Positions 7,409 through 14,458 of a stretch of 14,458 nucleotides of DNA are shown here, in pieces. The DNA is from Anaeromassilibacillus stercoravium. Its GTDB lineage: Bacteria; Bacillota; Clostridia; Oscillospirales; Acutalibacteraceae. Position numbers and translations under genes: made by a program. The stretch spans positions 1-14,458 of the forward strand of contig DWYE01000127.1 of the NCBI GenBank assembly GCA_019118845.1. Direction: 5' to 3'. The notes beneath the pieces were generated by a model. It was not told where the DNA came from and did not search any database. It saw only the letters and a program-made list of their open reading frames with translations. Numbering within the stretch: position 1 is the first letter of the stretch; the number at the start of each line of letters is the position of its first letter.

Positions 7409-8668
7409 ATGAAACGATTCAAGAAAATCACCGCGATGGCGCTGGTATGCGCCCTGTTGATGAGTATGCCGGCGCTGGGCGCGTCGGCAGATACAGAGCC
7501 GGTTGCGTCTGTGAACGAACCTACGCTGATCAGCGAGGAGCAGCAGGAGCAAAACTACGCTTCTGCCGCCGCAGATTTTTCCATCAAGCTCTTCCAGAAC
7601 AGCATGGATTCCCAGAAAAATAGCGTGATTTCCCCGCTCTCGGTTTACCTGGCGTTGGGAATGACCGCCAACGGCGCGGAGGAAAACACGCTCGATCAGT
7701 TCGAATCCGTACTGGGGGGCGGCAAGGTCAGCCTGGAGGAGATCAACCGCAACAATGCGAAGCTCCTCTATGGCCTGCGCTCCAATGAGGACCGCAAGCT
7801 GCGCATTGCAGATTCCATCTGGTTTGATACGGCAAAAGAGCTGACCGTGAACCAATCCTTCCTCAATACGAACGCCCAATACTATGGCGCGGGCATTTTC
7901 CAGCAGGATTTCAAGGAGCCGGGGACATTGGACCGGATCAACGGATGGGTGAGCGACAATACCGAGGGAAAGATCCCCGCGATCCTGGATGAAATGGACC
8001 AGGACGCCATCATGTATTTGATCAATACCGTCCTGTTTGAAGCAAACTGGATGGTCCCCTATGACGAGAGCCAGGTGGAGCAGGGGACCTTCCATGCGGC
8101 GGGCGGCGACCAAAACGCTACCTTTATGACCTCCAAGGAGACCTATTTGAAGGACGGCGGCGCACAGGGCATGCTGAAATATTTCAGAGACGGCCGCTTG
8201 GCGTTGGCCGCAGTGCTGCCCCCGGCGGGACAGAATGTGGAGCAGTATGTCAAGTCTTTGACCGGCGAAAAGTGGCTCTCCCTGATGCAGTCCGCCGGGG
8301 TGGAAGAGGCGAACAGCCATCTGCCCAAATTCAAGTTTGAATATGAGAAAAAACTCGCAGAGCCGCTCAAGCAGATGGGCCTGACCGATGCGTTCGACGT
8401 GCAGAAGGCGGACTTTACCGAACTCGGCACGTACCAGAACCGCAACATCTCGGTCAATGAAGTGCTGCATAAGGCGTTTATCGAAGTCGACGAAGCGGGC
8501 GCAAAAGCCGGCGCCGCAACGGCGGTCGAGATGATTGCACGCATGTCCATGCCGGTCGGCGAGCCGGTGGAGCTCTGGTTTGACCAGCCGTTTGTCTGCG
8601 CGATTGTGGATACTGAAACCAACCTGCCGCTGTTTATCGGCACGGTGCAGAATCCGACAGCGGAATAA
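7409..8668 (+). CDS. Secreted serpin (serine protease inhibitor)
   Basis: 419 aa, normal serpin length plus a signal peptide (about residues 1-27, ending ASA). GGAGG at 7396-7400 lies 8 nt before ATG. Serpin landmarks are clear: NSVISPLSVYLALGMTANGA near the N-terminus, LINTVLFEANW in the middle, LPKFKFEYEKKL, VLHKAFIEVDEAGAKAG before the loop, and a C-terminal block FDQPFVCAIVDTETNLPLFI. The reactive-loop hinge carries Gly at P15 and small residues AGAA at P12-P9, the pattern of inhibitory serpins. Counting from the hinge Glu as P17, P1 is Arg378 (trypsin-like targets); a loop one residue longer would make Met379 P1, followed by Ser as in alpha-1-antitrypsin. Gut bacterial serpins such as siropins and the bifidobacterial serpin inhibit host neutrophil proteases, so defence against extracellular proteases is likely. 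Second gene of the operon. Confidence 0.93.
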   Translation: MKRFKKITAMALVCALLMSMPALGASADTEPVASVNEPTLISEEQQEQNYASAAADFSIKLFQNSMDSQKNSVISPLSVYLALGMTANGAEENTLDQFESVLGGGKVSLEEINRNNAKLLYGLRSNEDRKLRIADSIWFDTAKELTVNQSFLNTNAQYYGAGIFQQDFKEPGTLDRINGWVSDNTEGKIPAILDEMDQDAIMYLINTVLFEANWMVPYDESQVEQGTFHAAGGDQNATFMTSKETYLKDGGAQGMLKYFRDGRLALAAVLPPAGQNVEQYVKSLTGEKWLSLMQSAGVEEANSHLPKFKFEYEKKLAEPLKQMGLTDAFDVQKADFTELGTYQNRNISVNEVLHKAFIEVDEAGAKAGAATAVEMIARMSMPVGEPVELWFDQPFVCAIVDTETNLPLFIGTVQNPTAE

Positions 8669-8718
8669 TCCGCGTGCCAGAAGGCGGAAGGGTGGAAAGG
8701 CAAAAGGAGGGACGGGCG

Positions 8719-9321
8719 ATGGCAAAGAAAGCGGCAGCGCTATTTTGTGCAGCGTTGTGTGCAGCGGCCCTCGCTGCATGCCGTGCGGAACCGCCGGCAG
8801 GGGGCTTTGCCGCTTCCTCGCAGCCGGCCCCTTCCAGCAACGGATCGGAGATCCTAGAGGGGGATGCATCCGAAGCGGAAAATCCCCCTCAAGAGGCCGA
8901 ACGTTCCGAGGAAGACCAAATGGCCTTGGCAGCGGGCAAAGCGGTCTTTGACTGGATCTATCCGCTGGACAGCGCCTTGAACAGCGATATTGCTTTGATC
9001 GCGGTGGATATGACGGCGTTCGATCTCTCAGAGGATGGAAAAGAAGATTTGCTCCAGTATATAGAAGAGCAAAGCGGTTATCCTGCCCGGGAAGCCACAG
9101 CGGAGCAATTGGGAGACGAGGGACTCCTGAATGAAGACGGTTTCCAGAATGGAATCCTTCTCACGATGTCCTTATCAATGGAAGGGGAAGACCGTGCCGC
9201 CTTTTCTGCCAGCAAGTACCGCAGCTCTTTGGGCGCTGTTGGGACGAACAATGGAACCCTAAAGCGGGATGGGGACACATGGACAATTGACGCAGAGCAA
9301 ATGGATGTGTGGATTTCCTGA
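8719..9321 (+). CDS. Small lipoprotein of unknown function
   Basis: 200 aa from ATG at 8719, with AGGAGG at 8705-8710 and an 8-nt spacer; an upstream in-frame GTG (8674) has no such site and would spoil the signal peptide. The N-terminus KKAAALFCAALC continues to lipobox LAAC (Cys21). A Pro/Ser/Glu-rich spacer (about 25-72) leads to a compact domain of about 125 residues: helix FDWIYPLDSAL, strand ALIAVDMTAFDL, an acidic helix, strand GILLTMSLSM, and a final beta hairpin KRDGDTWTIDAEQ. I do not recognise the family; a small exported ligand-binding or NTF2-like fold would fit but is a guess. It follows the serpin by 50 nt and is the last gene before the operon terminator, so it probably works with the DUF4349 lipoprotein and serpin at the outer face of the membrane. 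Confidence 0.75.
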   Translation: MAKKAAALFCAALCAAALAACRAEPPAGGFAASSQPAPSSNGSEILEGDASEAENPPQEAERSEEDQMALAAGKAVFDWIYPLDSALNSDIALIAVDMTAFDLSEDGKEDLLQYIEEQSGYPAREATAEQLGDEGLLNEDGFQNGILLTMSLSMEGEDRAAFSASKYRSSLGAVGTNNGTLKRDGDTWTIDAEQMDVWIS

Positions 9322-9338
9322 TCCAAATAAAATAGATC

Positions 9339-9374
9339 AAAAAGCCGCCCGGCAAAACTGCCGGGCGGCTTTTT
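9339..9374 (+). terminator. Operon terminator
   Basis: A perfect 16-bp stem (9339-9354 with 9359-9374) closed by an AAAC loop, with core GCCGCCCGGC and a TTTTT end, starts 17 nt after the small lipoprotein stop codon. The A-run on the left arm would allow termination from either side. Confidence 0.93.
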
Positions 9375-9495
9375 GTGGCGCAATGGCGGCCCAGAAAGGC
9401 CAGAGCAAGAAATCCTTCTACTGTAACTGTGTGGTCAAATTTTGCTCGTTTAAAATAAAATCGCAATATAGTTTAGGACACCACAATTTATTCCA

Positions 9496-9524
9496 TTGAC
9501 AAGGATTTCCATTTAAGATATCAT
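9496..9524 (+). promoter_or_regulatory. Strong sigma-A-type promoter of the GH31 gene
   Basis: Perfect -35 TTGACA (9496-9501), 17-nt spacer, -10 TATCAT (9519-9524, 5/6 match). The predicted start is near 9531, giving a leader of about 315 nt to the GH31 ATG. This is the best promoter in the window. Confidence 0.75.
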
Positions 9525-9537
9525 AGACATGTGTCTA
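9524..9537. promoter_or_regulatory. Operator-like palindrome over the GH31 transcription start
   Basis: TAGACA-TG-TGTCTA is a perfect 6-bp inverted repeat with a 2-nt centre, overlapping the last base of the -10 and the predicted +1. A protein bound there would block initiation. A related inverted copy of the half-site, TTTAGGACAC (9472-9481), lies upstream of the -35. Confidence 0.5.
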
Positions 9538-9670
9538 AAATTACGCATAATTTGAGGGAAATATTGTGGATATTCTATTGCGGATCAGCTGGATGTGCAG
9601 ACTTTTTCGACTGTAGCAAAGTGGATTCACAATAGTGCTCCTTCTGATTCCGGAAAGGAGGGGATAACGG

Positions 9671-9763
9671 CTGAAGCGCACAGGTTACGCTGCCGCCATG
9701 AAAGAGAGCTTTGTCCCACTCATTTGGGGCAGGGCGGCGGTTGCCGCCCACAAAAAACGGTGA
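9671..9763 (+). CDS. Possible 30-codon leader ORF with CTG start (doubtful)
   Basis: AAGGAGGGG (9655-9663) lies at a normal distance before CTG at 9671, which opens a frame of 30 codons ending TGA at 9761-9763. An internal ATG at 9698 has no ribosome-binding site. The predicted peptide is basic, begins KRTGYAAAMKES after the start and ends AAHKKR. CTG initiation is rare, so this may be a gene relic or chance. The frame stops inside the second of three leader hairpins, which is how a translation-coupled switch would look. Confidence 0.2.
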   Translation: MKRTGYAAAMKESFVPLIWGRAAVAAHKKR

Positions 9764-9819
9764 AATGGGACTCCTGTTTCACCGGATGAACCGTTTGGAT
9801 GTTTTAACGACCATCCAAA
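9732..9819 (+). repeat. Three consecutive perfect hairpins in the GH31 leader
   Basis: Hairpin 1: GGGCGGC/GCCGCCC, 7 bp, 4-nt loop (9732-9749). Hairpin 2: CGGTGAAA/TTTCACCG, 8 bp, 11-nt loop (9758-9784). Hairpin 3: TTTGGATG/CATCCAAA, 8 bp, 10-nt loop (9794-9819), ending 11 nt before the AGGGAG (9831-9836) ahead of the GH31 ATG. An RBS-proximal array like this could modulate translation or protect the mRNA 5' end. Confidence 0.6.
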
Positions 9820-9847
9820 GATTGTCCAAAAGGGAGAGAAACAAGGT

Positions 9848-12800
9848 ATGAAAAGGAAAAAGAACCGGATCTTAAGCCTGGTGCTGTGCGCATCCATCGT
9901 TTTGTCCGGCGGCGCACCGATGACGTTTGCATCCGCAGCGGATGAGAATGTCGCGGTTGCGGCGCAGGTGAACGAGAATGGGTATGCATCAGAAATCATC
10001 GGCAACGTGCGCGTTCAGGTCCTGTCCCCGACGGTTGTGCGTCTGGAAGAACGGGGGCCGGAAGGGTTTGAGGACCGCGAAACCTTCCATATTGCCAACC
10101 GTGACAATTGGGAAGGGACGGGAGTTACCCGCGAAGATGTGGACGGCAGCGTCATCCTGCGCACCAGCGCGTTTGACATCACTGTTCCCGCGGATGCGCA
10201 GGACATCACCGGCATCACCATTTCCGACAAAGAGGGCAACCTCCTGTGGAAATATAAGGGCATGCCGGGCAGCAAGGTCTATTTGCCCGATCCAGGCGAG
10301 GAAGTGTATGCCTGGGAGATGAGCGATACCCCGCGTATGACCATGCCGGAGTGGGGCTTTACACCGCAGCCGGCGTATAACACGGAAAACGTGGACACCA
10401 ACGGCTTTGATACAAACAACGACGCCCCGGATATGTACGTCTTCCTGCCGCAGGGCGACGGCGTACAGCTCCGCAAGGACTTTAACAAGCTGACCGGCCA
10501 GACCGAGATGCTTCCGCTTTCGGCCCTTGGCGCATGGGACAGCCGCTATTATGCAAACACCCAGGAACAGGCTTTGAAGCAGATCCGGGATTACCATGAG
10601 ACCTATCAGGTCCCGCTGGATAACCTCGTTATCGATACCGACTGGCGCAAGAGCATCGGAACCAGCGGCACCGGCTATGAGATCAACACCGATCTGTTCC
10701 CGGATATGGAAGGCTTCCTCCAGGAGGCAAACGACATGGGCGTCAACGTCATGTTCAACGACCATCCGGAGCCGACCAGGGACGATGGGACAGGCGAGGA
10801 ACGCATCGCCATCGATTCGGATGAAGTGAAGTTCCGCTTTGATAACCTGACCCACATTTTGGATCTGGGACTTGAGGGCTGGTGGTACGACCGCAACTGG
10901 TCCACGACCATCAAAGCGCCGGAGGGCTTCACCCATGAGGCGATCGGTGCCTCCATCTATTCGTATGCACAGAAGGCTGTGTATCCGGACGAGCGTTTGT
11001 TCATGATGAGCAACGTCGACGGCAGCTCCAACGGCGCCGACATCGGCGCGCCGGATGTTGCGCAGCACCGCTACGGCATCACCTGGACCGGCGACACCGT
11101 CGGCCACCAGGAGACATTGCAGGATGAGCTGGAATTCACCGTACAGTACGGTGCAATCGCCGGCCTGCCGTACATTTCCTCCGATATCGGTAGCCATATG
11201 ACCAATACCGACAGCATGACGGCGGATGAGTACGTCAAATGGATGCAGTATGGCACGCTGTCCCCGATCTACCGCCCGCACTGCACTTGGGTTGGTTCCG
11301 CGGACGAGGGCCGTATGCCTTGGCTGAAGGGCGAGGATGCGTTGAACATTATCCGCGATTATGTCAACCTGCGCTATCGCCTGCTTCCGACCTACTACAA
11401 CCTGTCCCATGAGAACTATGAGACCGGTATGCCGTTGGTCAGAAGACTGGACTTCGAATATCCCAAGTATGAGAGCGCTGCCAGAAACGACCAGTACCTG
11501 CTCGGCGAAGATATCCTGATTGCGCCCACCATCACCGATACCGAGGGCGGCGATCCAGCGGTTCCCGCGGAGTGGCTGACTACCCCGGACGGAGAGCCGG
11601 GCCTGAAGGCGGAGTTCTTCAACAACAAAAATCTGGAAGGCGAGCCGGTTGCAGTCAAGACGGTTGACAACATCAACTTCGACTGGGGCAAGGATTCCCC
11701 GGCGTTCGGCGTGAACGACGGCGATTTCAGCATCCGCTTCACTGGCACGATCACCATCGGCGATCAGGATGTCCAGCTCCAGACCTACAGTGACGACGGC
11801 GCCCGTATCTTTATCAACGACGAGATGTTTGTCGATTCCTGGAAAGATCAGGGGCCCACTGCGCTGGCGTCCGAGGGCATCTTGAAGGCCGGCAAAACGT
11901 ATGACCTGCGCTTCGAGTACTATGACGGAGAGAACGAGGCTGTCTGCAAGATGCAGTACATCCCGCAGGGCGAAAAGGTAGAGGATACTTGCACGCGCAC
12001 CGTGTGGATCCCGGAAGGCGAATGGATTGACGCATTCTCCGGCGAGACCATCTATGGCCCGCGCAGCATCGAAGTAGAGGCCCCCATCAGCGAGACCCCG
12101 ATGTACATCCGCAAGGGCTCCGTTATCCCGCTGGCCGACGAGATGATGACCACGAAGGAGAAGGATTGGAGCCATATGACGCTGGACGTTTATCCGTCCA
12201 CCCGTCAGAGCGATACCACGACCCTCTATGAGGACGACACCATTTCCAACGATTATCAAGAAGGCAAGTTCCGCACCACCGAGCTCTCCACAAAGTTTGC
12301 GGACGGCAAGGTTTTCATCGACATCGGTGCGGCAAAAGGAACCTTTGACGGCGACCTGTGCTTCAACGACCGCAGCTGGACCGTGCGCATCCATCAGCCG
12401 GAGGGCTGGGGCGAGCTGCGGAGCGTGAGCAACGGCACAGACGAGCTCTCCTTCACGAAGGTGGAGAAGGATACCGACGCAATGCCGATGGAAGTGGAAG
12501 GCGGCGCAGCGGACGGCGTGGTTTACGAAGTGAAAGTCTCCGGCGACGTCTATGAGGCGATGCAGCTGGTTGCTACCTTCGAAAACCCGGTTGACCCGGA
12601 AATCCCGGACCTCGACTACGACGAGCCGCAGACTTACGAAGGCTATAAGCAGCCCGTGGAGCGCACCATCGACGTCAGCGACGAAATGCCGTATGTTGTG
12701 GATCTGACTTCCCTGGGCAACCTGGATTGGGTACAGCCGAACGTCAACGATTACAGAGAGACCGTGCGGAAGGATACCACCACCCCGCAGATCACCTTCC

Positions 12801-14458
12801 TCAAGCAGTATGCCCGCAGTTTAGCCGGCTTTACCGACTATTGCACAACCTTCAGCTATTCGGACGGCCTGCCGATCCAGAATGTAGAAGCAACCCGCAA
12901 TGGTTCGGTTATCTTTGATACCGGGGCCAGCTTCCAATTTACCGTGCAGGCGACCGAGCAGCCGAAACAGTTGATCCTATTCATCGGCGGATGGAAGAGC
13001 CAGGCGAAACTGGAAGTCTTCGATAAATCCGCGGATACAACCGTATGGACAGACGAATTTGGCGATGACAATCAGTCTTATTACCGCATGGTTACCATCG
13101 ACATGACCTCGGATACCGGCACGGATCTGGTGGTTCGTTACACAAAGACGGCTGATGGAACCCAGGACGGAAATATCACCTTCGCAGCGGCAGCGCTCCG
13201 CGACCCGAACGCAGAACCCGGCGAAGAGGACAATAAGGCAGTGGAACGCACGGTTGAAGTGACGCCTGAGTATCCGGCGAAAGTAAACCTGACCGAAGAG
13301 GGCAACCTGGACTGGATCCACCTTGGCCAGGCATCGACCTCTATCATCAACCGCAAAGCAGTCGAGGAAAAGCAGCTGGTTCTGACAAATTCTGCTGACC
13401 TCATCGACTTTGACGATCATCCGACAGCATTCAGCTGGACGGACGGCTCCCCGGATAAGGAAGCAACCGATCTGATCACCGGTTTGCAGCAGAGCAAGCT
13501 GGGCAGCGACTTTACCTTGCAGGTGAAGGCAGGCCCGCAGGAAAAGACCTTGAAGCTCTATATCGGTGGATGGAAGGGCGCAGGCCGGTTGACGGTTTAC
13601 GATGCTTCCGGCGTGACGGAGAACCAGGTCTATGAATTCGAAAACATGGACACCAACTTCTACCGCACGGTTACCATCAACCTGAAAGCGGAAACTGAGT
13701 GCACGCTGTATGTGCGCTATGAACTGATTGCACAGAACGGCGGCAACATCTCCTTTGTGGCCGCAACCTTGAATGGGCCTGAGCAGGAGGCAAACGTGGA
13801 TCTTGGCCTGGAAGCACCGGAGACGGTTGCAGCGGGCAGCGAATTTGAAGTGAAGGGCACGATCGGCGGCCTGGATACGCTGGAAAGCCCAGTGGCAGGC
13901 TTGCAGATGATCATGACGTATCCGGAAGGCATGACCTGCACAGAGGTTACGCCGAACGAGGCGATCAAGGACGACATGTCCTATAGCATCCATGACGATG
14001 TATTGGAAGTAAACTTTGGATACATCTCTGGGGATCTCGAAGCGGGCCTGCCGGTGGATCTGGACAGCCTGTTCACGGCGAAGTTTACCACATCCGCAGA
14101 TATGGCGGAAGGCGATTACACGTTTGGCTTGAAAAACATCGTGCTGAGCGATTGGAACGGCGCAGAGGTCCCGTATACCGCAGAAGGCGCATCCGTACAT
14201 GTGACGGAACTGCCGAAGGAACCGCAGCTGCTGACGGTACAGTGGAGCGGCAACGCATCCATGAGCGTCGAGGGCAATGCGGAGGCAATCATCTCCACAG
14301 ATGTGATCTATGGCGCGAAGGTACAGCCGGGCGAAGAGCTGACCTTCACCTTCACCCCGACGGACGGCGCGTTCTCCGGAGCGCAGCTCAACGGCGAGGA
14401 CATCGAATTTGCAGCGGACGGCTGCACGTACACCTTCACGATGCCGGGCGAGAGCACG
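9848..14458 (+). CDS. Secreted multidomain GH31 alpha-glycosidase (C-terminus beyond window)
   Basis: 1537 codons visible, open at the right edge; ATG at 9848, AGGGAG at 9831-9836. Order: Sec signal peptide (about 1-29); N-terminal GH31 beta-sandwich (45-222); catalytic barrel (225-560) with VIDTDW on the first strands, nucleophile candidate D348 in GWWYDRNW, acid/base candidate D416 in ITWTGDT, His478 in YRPHC; a PA14 lectin-like insert (584-706); proximal C-terminal sandwich (717-775); DUF5110 (779-840); two copies of a GNLDW/IGGWK module (about 945-1120 and 1132-1312); cohesin-like beta-sandwich (1316-1453); start of a beta-repeat (1460 on). GH31 enzymes are retaining exo-alpha-glycosidases, but the usual W-x-D-M-N-E nucleophile motif is replaced by D-R-N-W, so alpha-glucosidase should not be assumed; alpha-galactosidase, alpha-N-acetylgalactosaminidase or alpha-xylosidase are open. 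Monocistronic in this window, behind a strong promoter with an operator and long leader. Confidence 0.92.
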   Translation, partial: MKRKKNRILSLVLCASIVLSGGAPMTFASAADENVAVAAQVNENGYASEIIGNVRVQVLSPTVVRLEERGPEGFEDRETFHIANRDNWEGTGVTREDVDGSVILRTSAFDITVPADAQDITGITISDKEGNLLWKYKGMPGSKVYLPDPGEEVYAWEMSDTPRMTMPEWGFTPQPAYNTENVDTNGFDTNNDAPDMYVFLPQGDGVQLRKDFNKLTGQTEMLPLSALGAWDSRYYANTQEQALKQIRDYHETYQVPLDNLVIDTDWRKSIGTSGTGYEINTDLFPDMEGFLQEANDMGVNVMFNDHPEPTRDDGTGEERIAIDSDEVKFRFDNLTHILDLGLEGWWYDRNWSTTIKAPEGFTHEAIGASIYSYAQKAVYPDERLFMMSNVDGSSNGADIGAPDVAQHRYGITWTGDTVGHQETLQDELEFTVQYGAIAGLPYISSDIGSHMTNTDSMTADEYVKWMQYGTLSPIYRPHCTWVGSADEGRMPWLKGEDALNIIRDYVNLRYRLLPTYYNLSHENYETGMPLVRRLDFEYPKYESAARNDQYLLGEDILIAPTITDTEGGDPAVPAEWLTTPDGEPGLKAEFFNNKNLEGEPVAVKTVDNINFDWGKDSPAFGVNDGDFSIRFTGTITIGDQDVQLQTYSDDGARIFINDEMFVDSWKDQGPTALASEGILKAGKTYDLRFEYYDGENEAVCKMQYIPQGEKVEDTCTRTVWIPEGEWIDAFSGETIYGPRSIEVEAPISETPMYIRKGSVIPLADEMMTTKEKDWSHMTLDVYPSTRQSDTTTLYEDDTISNDYQEGKFRTTELSTKFADGKVFIDIGAAKGTFDGDLCFNDRSWTVRIHQPEGWGELRSVSNGTDELSFTKVEKDTDAMPMEVEGGAADGVVYEVKVSGDVYEAMQLVATFENPVDPEIPDLDYDEPQTYEGYKQPVERTIDVSDEMPYVVDLTSLGNLDWVQPNVNDYRETVRKDTTTPQITFLKQYARSLAGFTDYCTTFSYSDGLPIQNVEATRNGSVIFDTGASFQFTVQATEQPKQLILFIGGWKSQAKLEVFDKSADTTVWTDEFGDDNQSYYRMVTIDMTSDTGTDLVVRYTKTADGTQDGNITFAAAALRDPNAEPGEEDNKAVERTVEVTPEYPAKVNLTEEGNLDWIHLGQASTSIINRKAVEEKQLVLTNSADLIDFDDHPTAFSWTDGSPDKEATDLITGLQQSKLGSDFTLQVKAGPQEKTLKLYIGGWKGAGRLTVYDASGVTENQVYEFENMDTNFYRTVTINLKAETECTLYVRYELIAQNGGNISFVAATLNGPEQEANVDLGLEAPETVAAGSEFEVKGTIGGLDTLESPVAGLQMIMTYPEGMTCTEVTPNEAIKDDMSYSIHDDVLEVNFGYISGDLEAGLPVDLDSLFTAKFTTSADMAEGDYTFGLKNIVLSDWNGAEVPYTAEGASVHVTELPKEPQLLTVQWSGNASMSVEGNAEAIISTDVIYGAKVQPGEELTFTFTPTDGAFSGAQLNGEDIEFAADGCTYTFTMPGEST
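12689..13780 (+). repeat. Tandem duplicated uncharacterised module within GH31
   Basis: Two protein-level repeats of about 180 residues share GNLDW (Gly957 and Gly1152), FSYSDG/FSWTDG, FIGGWK/YIGGWK (first Gly at 1047 and 1240), a Y-R-x-V-T-I strand and a final GNI-F-AA-L strand. The predicted all-beta composition suggests a binding or spacer module. Sequence divergence between copies is high, so this is an old duplication. Confidence 0.8.

Larger units (their letters stand above)
9531..9847 (+). promoter_or_regulatory. Long structured 5' leader of the GH31 mRNA
   Basis: The leader contains a 12-bp imperfect stem (9575-9586 with 9624-9635; one C.A mismatch, one G.U); CTCCTT (9638-9643) able to pair with AAGGAG (9655-9660), hiding a Shine-Dalgarno-like site; and three successive perfect hairpins (9732-9749, 9758-9784, 9794-9819). 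None is followed by a T-run, so translational control or RNA processing is more likely than simple termination. It does not match a riboswitch class I can recognise. Confidence 0.4.

Noticed and set aside
8674..8718. Upstream GTG start for the small lipoprotein
   Set aside because: No ribosome-binding site at that position, and the extra 15 charged residues would precede a proper lipoprotein signal that starts at the well-placed ATG 8719.
9595..9789. 64-codon frame in the GH31 leader
   Set aside because: Poor ribosome-binding site, composition unlike the neighbouring proteins, and it conflicts with the hairpins; no homologue recognised.
9989..12394. 801-codon open frame antisense to GH31
   Set aside because: It lies opposite a clear GH31 frame with catalytic motifs, in the mirrored codon register of a GC-biased gene, and its product has no recognisable domain. 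Same reasoning for the long frames at 319-1638 and 1642-3204 (opposite GH97) and 7205-8869 (opposite the serpin).
1..14458. CRISPR arrays, tRNA/rRNA genes, insertion sequences, phage or conjugation genes
   Set aside because: No regularly spaced direct repeats, cloverleaf-like segments, transposase motifs or flanking inverted repeats were found on reading both strands.

Overview
The window reads as chromosomal DNA of a moderately GC-rich Gram-positive gut anaerobe. The best guess is a Clostridia/Oscillospirales-type commensal, inferred from strong AGGAGG ribosome-binding sites, Sec and lipoprotein signal peptides, sigma-A-like promoters, and very large secreted multidomain glycosidases with NPCBM, Big2, FIVAR-like and cohesin-like parts. 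No rRNA, tRNA, CRISPR array, insertion sequence or phage gene was seen.

Layout. Positions 1-3975 (minus) hold the first 1325 codons of a secreted GH97 glycosidase whose C-terminus runs off the left edge. Its AT-rich promoter region (about 4010-4150) contains a long dyad. Positions 4270-5733 (minus) encode a 487-aa XRE-type DNA-binding protein with a large unrecognised C-terminal region, ending in a perfect 14-bp terminator hairpin. A 640-bp gap (5734-6373) separates this regulator from a plus-strand operon. The gap is not empty: it holds a palindrome near the regulator's likely promoter, two plus-strand terminator-like hairpins, a 29-codon ORF with a good ribosome-binding site directly before the second of them, and helically spaced direct repeats resembling an OmpR/PhoB-family binding site.

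Positions 6374-9321 (plus) form a three-gene operon: a DUF4349 lipoprotein with a C-terminal membrane helix, a secreted serpin whose reactive loop looks inhibitory, and a small lipoprotein of unknown function. It ends in a perfect 16-bp terminator.

Positions 9375-9847 carry a near-consensus promoter, an operator-like palindrome across the predicted transcription start, and a leader of about 315 nt with several hairpins and a possible tiny ORF. This leads into a giant secreted GH31 glycosidase (9848 to the right edge, 1537 codons visible) with a PA14 insert, DUF5110, two copies of an uncharacterised module, a cohesin-like domain and the start of a beta-repeat.

How it may fit together (inference): two cell-exported alpha-glycosidases flank a regulator and an envelope/serpin operon. 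The enzymes would trim alpha-linked sugars from host or dietary glycans, the serpin would blunt serine proteases met outside the cell, and the two lipoproteins would act at the envelope. The cohesin-like domain on GH31 and the FIVAR-type start on GH97 raise the possibility of a non-cellulosomal glycosidase assembly. Substrates cannot be fixed from sequence alone.
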